DNA of 64,000 nucleotides from Alligator mississippiensis (GCF_030867095.1 NC_081828.1:47407434-47471433), one strand, 5' to 3'; positions 1 to 13,700 are shown, counted from the stretch's first letter. Numbers and translations: made by a program. Notes: generated from the letters alone by a model not told the origin.

Positions 1-1074
1 GCTTCAGTATGACATTCCTTTTGGTGGTCCAGCATGGCATGAAAGGACATAGTCCTTCAAGTGAGATCCTGACCATCTGAGATCATCAGAGAGACCCTGA
101 CACTTTTCGTTAACTTTTGGGGCCCCGATATTCTGCCCAGTTCCACACAGCTCTTAATAGGTCTTTATTGGCAGAAAGCTCCAAACACTGCAAGATGTAT
201 ATATTTATTTCTCAGACCTGATTACATGTCACAGGTCAGTATTACCAAAAGTTATCCTGATTTCTCAGGACCAATATGGCCATATAACAATTCTGCCAGG
301 TCAAAAAAAAGGGATTTCCATATGCCTATATTTAAACCCTACTCTCCAAAGCATCAGCACACTCCACTTTTTCCTTTCTCAGATAAATCCAGAAACTGGG
401 ACAAGCTTTAATTCATTTGACATAGGCACAATTTCATCAAAAACCCTAGTATGATAATAGACCTAAAGCTACATAGTGCACCCAGGGATACCAAAACAAT
501 GGTCCCTAACTCCAAATATCATCTGACTCTCAACATTTTGAAGCAGTGAGTGCCTTCGGACTTTGCTGGAAAGATGAATATCAGGATGAAGCCAAGCATT
601 TCATTGAGTGGAAGTGCCATACATTGATGATTACCGCTGATTCCTCCCTGACAAGTTCTTGGTCTTGACTGCGTGGCTAAGGTTGGTTTTTTTTCCCCCA
701 CCCCAATTCTGGGCAATGAAGAATGCAACCAGTGCCAGAGGACTGTGTTCAGCAGCACTCCTGCAAAACACAAGTTCAGTGCAGTAGCAGCAGCAGCAAG
801 AGTTGAATTCCCATTTAAATAGAATACCAAAAGGCAGTCAGCGAAAGTGACATTTATGGTGTTACTACAAATGCATTCAATGGGAAAGCTGAGTAGCAGA
901 AGCAGGGGGGAAAAAAAACAAGCTGTAGTGAAAACTGCCATCTGTATATTGTGCCCCGTTTTTAATATTCTGTATTCTCATAAAAAGTGTTGTTTCTGTC
1001 ACTATTCAATCTCACAAACTCACATGGAACACTGTTAAAAGTCAGCAGTGTGTGAAATGGTATTTTAAAATAAA

Positions 1075-1370
1075 TGAAACCCGCTCGCAGAGCTGCGGAG
1101 GAATATTGCAATGCCGGGCTGCTGACAGACAGGCACTGAAAAGTAACAACCGTTATCATCTTAAAGCAAAGCGGATTAAATAAAAACCCACAGCTAGTGG
1201 TGCATTACCAAGTCTGATATTGACACAGCTGCTGTGGTGGTTATTTTTCATTGTCTCATCAAGACAAAGCATCATGGGATATCAATCTTCTCTCTGTCAG
1301 CCTATGCCTGGTATAAACTTTTTCGTTTACATTTTCATTATATCCCTTTTATCTCAGCTGCCAGCAATTT
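1075..1370. promoter_or_regulatory. Candidate conserved noncoding element
   Basis: Repeat-free block with gaatattgcaatgccgggct, acaaccgttatcatctta, gcggattaaataaaaaccca and a central tcattgtctcatcaagacaa. The composition differs from the neighbouring repeats. Function is not shown. Confidence 0.22.
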
Positions 1371-1924
1371 TTTTTTTTGAACCATAGGACTCAATGACCT
1401 TAGGGGCACTGTGGAGCTGTTGCCTTCTGGCCACTAGAATTCCCCTTGGGGTACAGGGTATTTCCCTTTCTCCCCATCTTCCTGACAATTGCTTGTTTGA
1501 AACGGACTGAGCTGGCCATTATTCTTGCACACAGGAACAAGATTAGAATCTGTAGAGGGATGTGATGGGAGAGAGGACTTTATTTTGTCTTCTTCCACGG
1601 GAGAAGGGATTGGGTAGCAAGTTGGTAAAGACATGATCCCTTGAGGCGAGTATAGCTAAGAAATCAGAATAATGACTGTCCTCATTACACTGCCAACACT
1701 GTCTGGACAGGCCTCTTCCATAACCAGCTTTCATTTCAGATGAGCTTGGCTGGCCTATGGACTATATTTCAGTTTAGAGCATGGAAAAAAAATTCTCCTG
1801 GCAGTGGACTGGCTCTCTTATCAGCTTTGTTTGCTCTTACATTTTCTCCTTTTTACTCCACAGAGAGTTCCATGCCTTTAACTCATGGCACTTACAGCAT
1901 ATGATATACATTTAATATCTAAAC

Positions 1925-2005
1925 TTTTCTACACTGAGGTGGGCCAGTGTCATTACACCCAGGTTATACACAGGCAAACGGAGGCACTATGCAACAAGGC
2001 TTAAG
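1925..2005 (-). mobile_element. MIR-like SINE fragment
   Basis: Plus-strand wording gtcattacacccaggttata, then caggcaaacggaggcactat, matches the inverted attatccccattttacag/gaaactgaggcac part of a MIR element. Only this core is visible. Confidence 0.4.
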
Positions 2006-2214
2006 GGCTGCAACATCTACACAAATTTACTTGAGTCAGAGATGTCTACCTGTGTTTGGAGAGGGCCTTAAAATAACTCAGAGAGGAATGAACTACTCTG
2101 TGCATTTAAATGGGTACTAATAGCAGTGCCTAATGACTTGGAATTTCATTGTTAACCATTTCACTGTTCCAACACAGAACAGAGAGCATGACCCGATGCA
2201 TTATGGCAAGAAGA

Positions 2215-2305
2215 CACTGTGCCCAAAAGCTTCTCTAACATCTCTTTCAACCATACAGTCAGTCAAATAAAAGATATGACCAAAAATAACCCTTGTTTCC
2301 CATAT
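2215..2305 (+). repeat. Dispersed repeat (aagcttntctaacatctct family)
   Basis: Reads aaaagcttctctaacatctc, then caaccatacagtcagtcaaa and taaaagatatgacc. It parallels 40190-40275 and the right arm at 44764-44808. The family is common in crocodilian and turtle sequence, though I cannot name its class. Confidence 0.6.
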
Positions 2306-2639
2306 ACTTTCTGGATGATTACAACTACAAAACTAATTCTGCACCGTCCATAGTATGCACCATGTTGCCCAAACTGGCATGTAGTCCTAAGCAAAGAGGG
2401 CTGTAGATGTATAAAGAAAGATGGCTAGGCCTTTACCAGCAGGTGGCAGTGCTTTACCTGCACCGAACTTCTGTGTTTCAGATTTGAACCAGTTTTTGAT
2501 CGCTTATACTGGTTTGTGTATAATTTCTGTCCCTAGCCCAGAATAATACCCAGGAGATTAAATGGATTCTTCATCCTTTTGGACCCCTGAAATCAAGCAT
2601 GGGTGCTTATCTGGAAAAGACGATTTAGTCAAACACAAG

Positions 2640-2748
2640 TAACTGGGCTTGTTTCAGGGGTGACTGGATGAAATGTAATGGCTCAGTATGCAAGAGATCA
2701 GACTAGGTGATCTAATGGTCTCTCATTCCATTAAAACCTGTAAATCCA
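2640..2748 (+). mobile_element. CR1-like 3' tail fragment
   Basis: Contains ggggtgactggatgaaatg and gatcagactaggtgatctaa followed by tggtctc, the pattern of an old CR1 3' untranslated end. It is short and diverged. Confidence 0.6.
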
Positions 2749-4184
2749 CATGACACTATTTCCCATTATACTGGGGAATTTATGTCCTGGAAACAGTTAA
2801 TTACTGTTGCTGCCAACAAACAAGCTCTCCTATGCAGCAGTTTTGTGGACCCCTCCTCCTTTAAACTCTTCTTATTCTTTTGCTGCTGCTGAGTGACACC
2901 AATCTATGCATCCTGCTTGCCTGGCCTTAATTCCTTCATATACACTCCCATTCTTCTAGCTTAATGCAAAGCTGGCAAAATGCTGGCATTTGATTTACTG
3001 CCACTCTCATTTGTTGACTCAGAGAGAAGTGTGCAAACAATAATTCATTTAATAACAGGCATGTGCAACAGCCCCTGCAAGGAACTACATGTAGCTGGGC
3101 CCCCATGCACAGTTGGGGCATTTTGCAGCACTGACCTTACCTAAGTGTGAACTGTGTCTGCAGGTTCAGCATTTGGAGAGACCAAGCCAAGAGAGTTGGG
3201 AAAGGAGCAGCAGAAAAAACAGAGTACATTTTTATCTCTCCTGGATAAAACAAGAATTTTACAGGCCATGTTGCCTTGACTTGAAACTGCACAACTACAG
3301 CAGTTTGAGCAAAAATTGGACTCAGTAAATTTTTTATCTTTCACATTTTAAAGCAAAACAAGTTACCTCAAAATCTTACATATAAACGAGCTAATGCATG
3401 AACCAATGCTGCATTTTTGGGAGGTAACATTTTTTCATAGCAAAATGTTGCATTTTTAATGAAATTTCTGTGATGCCAATTCTCATAATTTCATCTCAAT
3501 TTTCATAATATTTAATCTTTCTATTAAAACCCCAGTTCCTATATTATGGGGCAGATCTGGGGCGGGACAAGGGAGTTGGGATGCAGTCACACCCTGTTGA
3601 TTCCTGCTTCAGTCAGAGTTTAAAACAAACTGTCCATCAGGGACAGCCACGTTTCTGTTCAGGTAGAGCTGAGGGAATCAAATGACTTCATGGCTCATTA
3701 TTATCTATGTGATCCCTACTAATCTCTTCACATCACAGCTGTTAACAAACCTTGATCTTCCACTAATCACTGCTGCTGGGTGATTCTTTTCTATGGCATT
3801 TGAACCCACAACAATTTGAAAGCAAGGAGGGGAGGGACAGGACTGAAGGAAGGCTGAGCTGTGCTGTGGTGGAGCAATCAGAGGCAAGCTGGTGCTGCAA
3901 AGGTGAAGGTAAGAGGTAAATTGCAGACTCTTTCCTAGATTCTTGATTGAGCAGTATGTGGGGAAGGCTGTGGAAGGCTGAAGCAGTGGCACAACCAGGG
4001 TGGCATAAATTTAGGCACGGGCTGATCCAGAGGGGTTTGGCTCCCTGGGTAGGGACACTGCAAGAAGTAGCGAATCCTCCATTGCCCCCAACTGCTTGTG
4101 TCTGTATGCTGATGGTGGAGGGTGGTGGGGCATGCTGTGGGAAGGGAGGAAGCAGTGGGAGAGAGGAGAGCTGTAGCCCTGCCC

Positions 4185-4370
4185 CACCTACCTAATGGTG
4201 GGGGGCTCCCCACAAGTCCAGAAGTTTGGTAGCGGGGGAGCAGTGGCAATATTAATTGCCACAGCCTCCATGTTAATTAATGTGATCTCCAGTATTAATT
4301 AATGCTGCCACTGCTTCCCTACTACCAAATTTCTGGACCTGTGGGGAGCCCCATGGGCCAGATGGCATGG
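4185..4370. repeat. Foldback (long imperfect palindrome)
   Basis: The left arm, about 4201-4257, reads ggggctccccacaagtccag, then tttggtag, gagcagtggca and attaatt. The right arm, about 4293-4353, is its inverse, with ccaaatttctggacctgtgg and ggggagcccc. The loop is AT-rich. Weaker pairing continues outward to about 4185 and 4370. Confidence 0.75.
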
Positions 4371-5339
4371 CCCCACATGGTGAATCATACTACCATGTGC
4401 CATCAAGCCAAGGCTGGATCCAGCATGTGGGACTGGTCAAGTGCACCAGATTGCATCGTGGACTGACACTATGCACTAGATCCAGTCCATGGACCGCATG
4501 CCACTTATGGCTCACAGGGCTAGTAGGTTGAACACTACAGACATAGCCCTATGCCCCTAGCATATTAGTAAAGCTTCTATTTTCTTTTTAACTAACTGGC
4601 TAAAATGGATATTGTGTTATGTGATGTGTCACACCATCTGCACCCTTTTTTTCAAAATCCTAGATCTGCCGATGCCTGGATTCATGTAGTTAAATAAGAA
4701 TCTCAGCTTCCATTTGAAAAATAAGCGTCTGTCTTTCTTCCATGCTTGAAGAGAAAAGCTTAAACATAGCCCTAGAAGTAGGGAATCCTCTGAGAAGCCT
4801 AGATTCCTTCTTCTGCACACAGGTTCTCCTCTGAGTCTAGGAGTCTCACTCCCTGCTCTTAGACAATTCCCTTTGACCTTAACTAATCATTCCTGCGACC
4901 ATTTAAAACTCTGCAAACACCACAACCCCCCCCCCCCAAAAAAAAAAAAAGTTCCTCTAATCCTCTCTCCCGCTCTGTGAACCTCTCAAGTTTATGTGTC
5001 CCATCAACAATACCTGGTTCAGCTGCTAGGGATTTCTGCTCTCCATTTAACTTGCTTTGCAGACAAGATTGAAGAGTGAGTTTTCTGTTTTCAGTCAGCT
5101 CATTTCTCCCCCCTCACCTGAATAAGAGACCCTCAAGTCTAATGACCCACCCTTGCAAAGAGTAAATTGTACTAATAGAGCTGGGAAAAGTGAAAACACT
5201 ATTCAGGATCCTGATGAACCTACAAGAGGCTGTGTTTTGGCCACTAGCAGGCAAAGGAGTCTCTACCACTTGTCAAGAATACCTTACTGATGCCACTAAG
5301 AAGACCATAGTTCTCTAAAGCAATTAAATACATACTTCA

Positions 5340-5425
5340 CGTTAGGCATGTCTGGAAGTCTCACTGAGGTCAACAGAGTCACACCTGCTTACCCCAGGTA
5401 TGAATTTGACCCAGAGGTTACACTC
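5340..5425. repeat. Ancient repeat with gaagtcaatgga-type core
   Basis: Contains agtctcactgaggtcaacag and agtcacacctgcttacccca, a worn copy of the amniote repeat built around ccattgaagtcaatgg and flanked by inverted gtaaatc/ctcagct words. Related pieces lie at 10120, 13773 and 39778. Confidence 0.45.
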
Positions 5426-5549
5426 TCTCTTAATGCCCTCAGCTGTGACTCCTCCCCTAGAGCGCTTCACAGAGTAAAGGGTTACAGACTCCTCCAGCAG
5501 TGTGTGCTCCTGCACTCTCTCTCTATGAGAGGCAGCAATTGCCACTCTG

Positions 5550-5700
5550 CATCCTTAATAGCAGCGTAATCAAAAGTTATGATGCATTTTTCAGTAATCA
5601 CAAGAAATGATCCCCACTTAGCGTTAAGTAAAGCAAATTCACCACTGGAAAAAAAAGTCAAAAGCATTTCAATTTTCATTTGAAATGAATGAGTCAGAGT
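5550..5700. promoter_or_regulatory. Candidate conserved noncoding element
   Basis: Contains cttaatagcagcgtaatcaa, agttatgatgcatttttcag and taatcacaagaaatgatccc in a repeat-free AT-rich setting. Weak call. Confidence 0.2.
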
Positions 5701-5983
5701 CAATTTGGTAAAGCAGTTAACAGCGGTTGTGTTCCCCTTTCCCAGCCCCTTAACAGGTACAATTTGCTTTTAACAAACAACCTCACGGAGGCTTCCAGTG
5801 CTATATTAACACCATGACGTTCAAACCCTCTCACTGTTGTGTATTTAAACGGGGGGATAGAGGCAGCCAGGAGTGCCACCATGAATCTTAAAAGGCAAGG
5901 CAATTTGCCAGCCCCTAAAAAACCTTTTATAAAAAATAATAAATGAATTTGTTAGCTGTTTGTGTTGGGTTATTTTGCAGCAG

Positions 5984-6007
5984 AATAATAATAATAATAA
6001 TAATAAA
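5984..6007. repeat. (AAT)n microsatellite
   Basis: About eight AAT triplets in AT-rich DNA. Confidence 0.95.
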
Positions 6008-7739
6008 AAGTCCCAATAAGATCCAAAGTGGCTCAGCGTGAGATGTTAGCTCCTGTGCCAAACACTGAGCTGTGAGCAAGAAACTGTCTTTATTTTGCAA
6101 AGAGCATCTGTGCATGATGGCTCTCTCCCTCCAAGCCAGGGTGTCAGTAAAAAAAAACAAACAAAAAAAAGACAAGTGTTACATTTTAATTGGTTTTGGG
6201 AAACAGGCATTCCTTCCTCAGACACAAACTCGTGTTTCTCTATGAGCCACTGTGGCACTGAACAAAAGTGTTTTGTCTCTTGTAATTGTGTCCCTCTCAT
6301 GAAGCCAATTTGTAATAACATTAAAAAATTTAGTAGAACCTGACATAATCACCACCGATTTTGTAATACAGAGAAACAGAATAGTACCTCTTTAAATAGT
6401 TTGTGAAACCTCTAGTGGTGCTCTCACTATGTTCTGTGCATCTAATGAAGTAACCTAGAGCTCACAAAATCTTGTGCTGTATGGATATGTCTACTTTGGT
6501 TAGTCTGTAGGGTGCAAATATACCCTGCCTTCTATGTTTTATTAGCCATCAAAAAAACAGACATAGCAGCAGAATAGATCTAGTGAAGCCATGAATGTTT
6601 GTATGTAGTTAGTAAATACTATTATATGATAGTCAACTGTATCTGTGTACTTTGTATAAAAATGTATAATTATTGTTGTGTAAAAACAAAAGGCACATCA
6701 GGTTTCAGTCTCTTTCCTGAGGACCAGTTGTGAATCTCCCCTTATAGGGAGTCCATAGCATTGTTCTCTTGGAGAGAGGCTTCAGGAAACAGTTTTGACT
6801 CTGAAGGAGAAGCCAAGTAGTTTTACTCCCAAACCAGCAGAGCATCCGAGATGTGTACAGTTCAGGAGGAGTTAGCAGCAGTCTTTAGCGCAAAGACCCT
6901 GTGCTTTCAGTGAAGCTAAGGGCTTTTACACCAGTCTGGGAGCATGAAGGTGCATTCAAAAGGCCAAAGGTCCACCCTAGCCCAGAAGCCCATTGGGCTA
7001 GTGTGGTTCAGAAGCACCATTTTTTGTAGTTAACAGAATTTAGGGCAGAGATGCAGCTGGCATCACATCCAAGCTGCCTTTGACTCCCCAGCCTGAGACC
7101 AAAAAACTTTTTCAGCTGAGGACAGTCTTAGAGCAATACTGTAACTCAGATCTCTTGAGCTATAGCAAGATGCCTTCACCACTCTGCCACACACCCCGTT
7201 AAAGGCTGAAAATCAGAGCAGGCTCAGGCTGTGTCAGTTTGTACCAGGGGCTGAGTTCACCCCCTGCCACCCTGTAATGTGGAAGATACAAAGGCATCTT
7301 AAATCCATGTCTAACTCCTCTTCCCAGCCCCCAAGTACAACAAGAACAAGAAGGCAGAGGATTGTGGCCTAGCTCCCTATACATCAAAGCATTCTCCTAG
7401 GCCCCTCGCATCAGGGCTCTGCCAACACCATCAGGCACTCCACCAATAGCTGGCACCCCTGGACATTCCCAAGCATAGTAGGGACACAGTACATTGAACT
7501 TTCTGCTTAAACTAAATCTATTTTAACTTAGGTTAACATTTACCATAAAGTTAATGGGGATAAATGATGCATGAACAGTATCAGCCCCACAGCCTTGCTC
7601 CTCTTACCTCTCTGCATCCATAGACCTCTTGGGTTTCCACTGAAAAGGGACAGCATTGCTGCAGAAGAAACTTACCCGAGATAACACTTGGCCTTTAACT
7701 GCAGATGATCTTCCTCTCTCTCTCTTTTACTTTATTCTT

Positions 7740-8110
7740 TAAGAAATCTTAATTCATTACTTTTCAGGCTCCTCGGCTTTCTGGAGAATTATAGGAGGTC
7801 AATGAAAAATTCATGTTCTCAGTCAGTAATTGGCATTTTTGTTTCCTTAAAAGAGAGAGAGAAAAGAAAGAATGTTTGAGGATTTGAATGGTTATGGGGG
7901 AGGGGGAAGCTTTTGCATAGTTATTAAGATAAAAGTCTGCAATATTGTGCCTGTCCAGAGCATTCTGGTGCTTGTTCCAAAGGAAGCACAGTAATCCTAC
8001 AGATCGAAATGTGAAAGCATTTCTAGTATTTTTATTAGAACTACGAGTAATGAAAGCAGACTGGACATATGCAATTATTAGAGCGTAATCCGCTGGAAAT
8101 GAAGTCAATC
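7740..8110. promoter_or_regulatory. Candidate conserved noncoding element
   Basis: Repeat-free AT-rich block with gtcagtaattggcattttt, gcatagttattaagataaaa, catatgcaattattagagcg and caatccaataatgcag. The open frame across it on the minus strand has no recognisable domain. Confidence 0.25.
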
Positions 8111-10119
8111 CAATAATGCAGTGTTCTACTTTCTTCCCATTTTTCAGACTTCAAATAAGTGCTTCCCAAATTTCAACTGAAGTTACTGTTACAATCAATA
8201 GCATAAAGGCTCTAAGCATAAGACTCAATTAATATGATACTGGCAAAGGCCTGCTATTGATCCCTGGCTTATCTCAAACAAGCCAATAATGGCACAGAAG
8301 TACACTGAGTAGGGGAAAAAAATGCCAAGTAAGAATACTTTTAGGATATGAACTGGAGTACAACACCTTCCAAAGTGAAAGACGTCTGGTGAAAGTAGGT
8401 GGACCTGCACTGAAAACCTGGTACATTTTTTTTTTTAAATGTACTTCTTGGAACAATACCCAGGACCAGATTCTGCCAGGCCAAAATGCTAAACACACTG
8501 GGAGTTCTGCCATTAACTTATTTTTCTCCCTCTTTGAAATCAAGCACATTTTGTTTCTTTGCCAGTTTCTGTCCAGAAGTGACTGAGGGACATACGCCTC
8601 CTCCTCTAGCTCCCACTACCACAACCATGCTGGCTACTGGGAAACAGTTTCTTACATGCAGTAAGAATGTAAGGCTCACAATGATTATCCCTATTAATAC
8701 GATGCATCTGATACACCTGCAAGACTGTGCTGTGACAAACAGGGATGTGCTTCAGTGTTTCGCTGAGTCGGTGCCTAAGGTGTTGGCCTTCTGCCTGATG
8801 GCTGCTTGGATGCCTACGTAAAACGAATCAGTGGGTCTGAAGAAAATTGCTCTTGGTCATTAAAAACACATTTTTATGCACACACACACACCCCATCACT
8901 TTGTTAAGTGTCAACAGAAAGACAGACTCATCTCTGCCCAAGAGGTGCCAAGATAAGAAGCAATACAAAGTCAAAATTTCTGCTGTCATCAGCTGTGCTT
9001 TACCTTACCATAGAGGGCTAAAGGATTTCAGCCCTCCCAGTTGTCAACCCTGGGCTCTCTGGCCCCTCTCTCATCCATGGGGCCAGAGTTTTTGTCTGGT
9101 AGACTGGGCATTATTCCCCAAGATTTAAATGAAACTGTGTCTTCATCTGAGGTGGTGGGCATTTCATCCTGGTGGATTCCACCACCCACTCTTCTTAAAA
9201 TTCACTAGGCCTCGGTCCTGTGGCCACACACTCATGCTTCTTTCAATTTGTGGGCTCAATCTACCATCCCAGGTTTGAATAAGCTGGTGCTGTACACACC
9301 GACTGGAGACATCAGTTGATGGCTCATTTTGAATTTTTACCTCACTCACATGCCTACTTCCTTGATTTTTGTCCCCAATATTGAATTGGTAGCTTTTGAT
9401 AGCGTGCCACAGTCGTTCGTGTGGGTAGAGCTACTTCAAGGCCACAGGGATTGAATAGGCTGGTGCCTGTCACTCCCAGCTGGGACACCCTGCAGGGAAC
9501 CAAGATCACGTCCATATTGGTGGCAGGACTTAAGAATTCTTTGTCACCTGCACTTTCTGTGAGGAGAGGGAGACTTTACACACACACATCTGCAGTACAA
9601 CAAGTTGTAATCCCTCTTCCACCTCTCTAGTTGAGGTTCTAGCTGTACTTTTCCAGACATCTCTTCAGTTCTTCCTATTACTGGTCCTACAGTAATGGCA
9701 GCACAGCTACAGCATGGCTCGGCAATTACGCACACGCTGACAGACTGACTGGTCCTACAAGGAGCATCTACCTTCTCTTGCAACAGGCCATAATAGCCAT
9801 TCATCAGCGCTGGTGGAGGAAACTGGTTGGAGAGATGGTCTGTGATTCTGTACCTCCTTCCTTAATCTTCTTTCACCACATAGTCACCGTTCAGTTCCAA
9901 ATGTCATCCATTGACTTTATGGGTATCTTCTCAGAGCAGTAGACATCATCTGTGATTCTCAGTGCTCTCTCCAGATACTTTGTTTTCCACCAACAGCCTT
10001 GCTGCTGTCCCTATTACGTTTTTACTTATTCCATATATTTAGTGAAAAAGTTGGGAGGGATATTAACCCTTCACACTCTCCAAGAAAACCCTGTGAAACT
10101 GTTTGAACAAATCTGAGTC

Positions 10120-10205
10120 TTTTTTCTGGGCTAAATTTTCAGCTAATGAAAGCCAGTTTTGTCACACTGACTCCAATGCCGATTTAGACCACATGGGGAT
10201 CTGAC
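10120..10205. repeat. Ancient repeat with gaagtcaatgga-type core
   Basis: Contains acactgactccaatgccgat and accacatggggatctgacc, a worn copy of the same family as 13773-13855. Confidence 0.4.
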
Positions 10206-10967
10206 CTTCTCTGTCTACTTCATATTTCTTGCCTTTTCTGTTGCAGCAGAGGCAGGCACTTTGCCTGCCATGTATATGACTGGAGAAACTGAAAGAAGCC
10301 AGCCAGCCAGTTGCCATTCTGGTGCACCTGACATCATCTGCTTATCAGAGACAATGACATTTCCCCATCAGCTGCTGCAACCTCTAACGTGTGCATGCAT
10401 GCACAGTGGGGAAGTGAAAGGTCACTTAGCGAATTTATTACATGCTTATTAGATAATAGGCTCCCAGTATGATAAATTGGCTGAATGATTGCTCCACTCC
10501 TGCTCACAATACTCTGCAGGTTTTTCTAATATCTTTTGGAAAAGGCTTGGCCAAGGCAGGATGATTGTAGTGAGACATGGGTGGTTACTGACTCCAAAAA
10601 CCCTAACCTGTCACATGGCAATTGCCAAAGGGGCTCTTTGTGCAGCAGCTGAGGGGCAGCAGTGATGGCCAGGTTGTCACCACTGTTGGGCCAGCAACAG
10701 TAGCAGCTGTTATTTTTGCACAATCTAAAGTTAGTGCCTGTGGCTAGTACCCTGCTCCCCTCCATCAGCAGCCTCCCCCCTGCCCCCCTTCCCCCCGCTT
10801 TAATTGCACTACTATGCTAAATTACCAGAATCAAGCCCTAAAACAACCACTGGTAGGTGTGCCTTGCTTGTCACTAGATCAGGTTAGCATCACTGAAATT
10901 CTGGTTTTACCAGAACTTGGTGCCCATACGCACACGCGCGCACACATATATGCACTCAGCCTACATG

Positions 10968-11105
10968 GTACAGGCAGTCCTTGGACTTGCAACACAATTG
11001 GTTCCTGGAAGCCATGTCTTAAGTCGAAAAGTTGTAACTCAGAACCAATTTTTCCATAGGAGCAATGTTAAAAATGAGAGATTGGTTCCTGAACCAAGGC
11101 CCAAT
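10968..11105. mobile_element. Possible DNA-transposon-derived repeat
   Basis: Begins caggcagtccttggacttgc and continues cttaagtcgaaaagttgta and ttggttcctgaaccaaggcc. The wording is that of an interspersed element containing self-complementary stretches. I cannot assign the superfamily or find the second end. Confidence 0.35.
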
Positions 11106-12444
11106 ACCCTATTTTCACCAAAAATAACCCAGAATCTGTCATCTTCATCTTTTTATTTTTCTTTGCTTTAAGCACATACCATCAAAAAAAGAGAGGGTCA
11201 GTTGCTGAATCCTACAGATTGATTTGTACTGGCCTCCCCTGGGATATGACTTCTCTTCCATCCCATCCACTGTTAATCCATGGGCACCATAAATTATTTT
11301 AAAAGCCTGGTGTGTGAGGAGGTGGGGAGGGAGAAGGAGGGAAGAGAGAGAGAGATGCAAAATTACTTTCTTCCACTGATAGCCTTATTTTTCTATTAGC
11401 TTACTGCATTTCACCCCTTAACCAACCTGTCCTTTTCAAAGCTATTGGGTTATCTGCCCTAGTTTTATCGGTGAAGAATCTAAGAGATTGCTCCCAGGAA
11501 AGACACCTAAGGCCAGATCCTAGTCTACCTGTTGGGCACCTGAGTGAGGACTTATGCCACCCTACTCGAGTCCCTGAAAACCCATTAAAACAGAAGGTAG
11601 AAAGGTTCCACTGACTGCTTTTTGTGACTTAGTCATAAGGCTAAGATGATGACCCATTACAGAAGTAGATGTCTTAACAGATTTTCAGGGATGCAAGCAA
11701 GGTAGAACACGATCACTCTTAGGCACTTAAGAATACTGAGGCACCTAACAAGTGGAACAGGATTCAGCCCCTAATTTTGGCATATCTGAGGGTCCTTGCT
11801 CGCCTTTACTGGCATTGAATAGGACATAATTCTGTCCTCCTTGGTCATTAACATTCAAGCAGGACCAAGGGTGATCAATAATCCCACAATTAAATACTCT
11901 GCTTCAGTGCATGTAGCCAGGCCTCCTTCTGAATGACCCTGTGGGATTGGCATTGCTTCAGTAAATTTTCCACCTTAAGCTCAGAAAGTTGGTAAGATGA
12001 AGCCATTAGTATCTGACAAGTGTTTGATGGCCTTTGAGCAGCAAGCTGTTGAGTCTTAGCCCAGTTCTGGATGGTCAAGTGTCTCTCATGGATGGCACTA
12101 CGCAGTTTTCTACAGCAGAAATGTAATAGACGGTGAATTTTCTTGCTCCTAGGAAAAGTCTTGCTAAATCAGGGTGGCACAACTGACATTCTCCATTTCC
12201 AGTCTCCCAGGTCCCTTCAGGAGAGTTAACATCCCTCATAAGAGAAGAGGCAGAAAGGTCATTCACATCTGGCATATTCCATCTTCTAGGGACAGCTTCC
12301 TTTATCTGGGTACTAATTGCCCCTATTACTTGAGAACTTTCTAATCTGGAATGCAGAAGCCACACTATACCTATAGGCTAAATATAGCCTACTTTGCAGA
12401 TGGCACAAAGATGGCTAAATAATTTGCCCAAGGGCTCATAGACC

Positions 12445-12883
12445 AAGGCTGCCTAACTTTTAGTGTCCGGGGGCCACATGCCCCGGAGGTTGCACTAGCA
12501 GGGGGCCACAGGTCCCCAGACCTGCATACCACATACCTCACTCCCTGCTGTACTGTGCTCCCAGCACTGCCCCTCACCCCCAGGTGCTCCGTCGCACCCT
12601 ACGCTCCCCAGCTGCAGGCTTCCCCCACTGCATCATGCCTTTCTGGTACCCTAGGTCACAGGCTGCCCCACCACTGCAGGCTGCACTGCCCCATCCCACC
12701 CCCTGAAGCAGCGAAGGGAAAGCTGGAGAGAGAGACAGAGAAACTGGAGCCCCTAGTGGCTTCTACAACTGGAACAATGCGCTGAGTGGTGGCTAGGCAG
12801 GAGCCCAGCAGGGGAGGGGGAAACCAGAGTTGCAAATTAACCCCTCCCAGACTGCATGTAAGGGGTTAAATTGGACAGCCCTG
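12445..12883. mobile_element. Probable hAT-like non-autonomous element with GC-rich interior
   Basis: The ends aaggctgcctaacttttag and aattggacagccctg form a weak inverted pair typical of hAT elements. The interior holds ggggccacatgccccggagg and a GC-rich block that creates spurious open frames. No convincing target duplication was seen. Confidence 0.5.
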
Positions 12884-13605
12884 ATATAAGAGGTCAATGC
12901 AGAGCAGGAAATAAGCTGAAGTCTTCTGCATCAAGCCAGTGCCTCTGCCAATAGGACCATCCATCTTCATCTGAAGGTAGCCAAATCCCTCCTCCTCTCC
13001 ACAAAGCAAATCCCTGCTCTCAGCCAAATACTGCCTGAAACTGTCCCAAGTTCTCCCCCCTTGTTGGAGAATCCTAACTTCCAGCATGGGGGAGGGGGTA
13101 CCTATTGTACATATCCCTACTGAATTGTTACACATTTCTCCCACATTCCTTAGACAGAGGACTTTGCTACCAGAAAACAGGAGAAAAACAGCCATCTGGG
13201 ACCGCGTGTGCTTTCCAGACAGATGGTTGACTATTCTAGTCGTGTTTTATTTCTAGCAGTGGATCATACAGCAACAGCACCAGTGTGAAAATGAGATGTG
13301 ACAAGATATGCATTGCTGACATCTTTTGTAAAGTTCAGATAAAAGCCAATATGTAAAAATCAATAGTTAAATCATTAAAAAGGTCTAAAAATATGATTTA
13401 ATAGCAGTTAAAGTACTGCGTGTGTATATGTAGCATGGGATATCACACACATGCATATATATGTAGACGGCACAACGTAAGCATATATACAGATACTGTA
13501 TTTCAAACGAAGAATAAATAGACGCATAGATATATTATCAGACATGCATGGAAGTCACGAGCTTCTGACAATTAGCTATTGGTTCTCTATTTCTGTTTGC
13601 CTGTC

Positions 13606-13700
13606 TAGTCTCCTGTTCTGTGTGCAGCACCTAGCACAGTGGAGTTCCATTTCTTGTAAGGGATGCTGAACACTATGGAATGCAAACTGTAATATGTGAT
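13606..13700 (-). repeat. Ancient amniote dispersed repeat, inverted copy
   Basis: Plus-strand wording gtgtgcagcacctagcacag and tggagttccatttcttgt is the inverse of the left half of the family at 22750-22870. A run of AAT/AAC-like triplets follows at 13700-13740. Confidence 0.45.

Larger units (their letters stand above)
1..4184. other. Intergenic, no gene seen
   Basis: Apart from the CR1 tail, the repeat copy, the MIR-like piece and the candidate element listed separately, I see only unique-looking AT-rich DNA. All open frames are shorter than 110 codons and lack domains or splice support. Confidence 0.6.
4371..12444. other. Intergenic, no gene seen
   Basis: Unique sequence with old repeat fragments and microsatellites, including a C-run followed by an A-run near 4926-4950. 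No exon-like match to a protein I know. Confidence 0.55.

Noticed and set aside
519-941. 140-codon minus-strand open frame with hydrophobic start
   Set aside because: No family match, no flanking splice logic, and it lies in ordinary intergenic DNA; probably chance.
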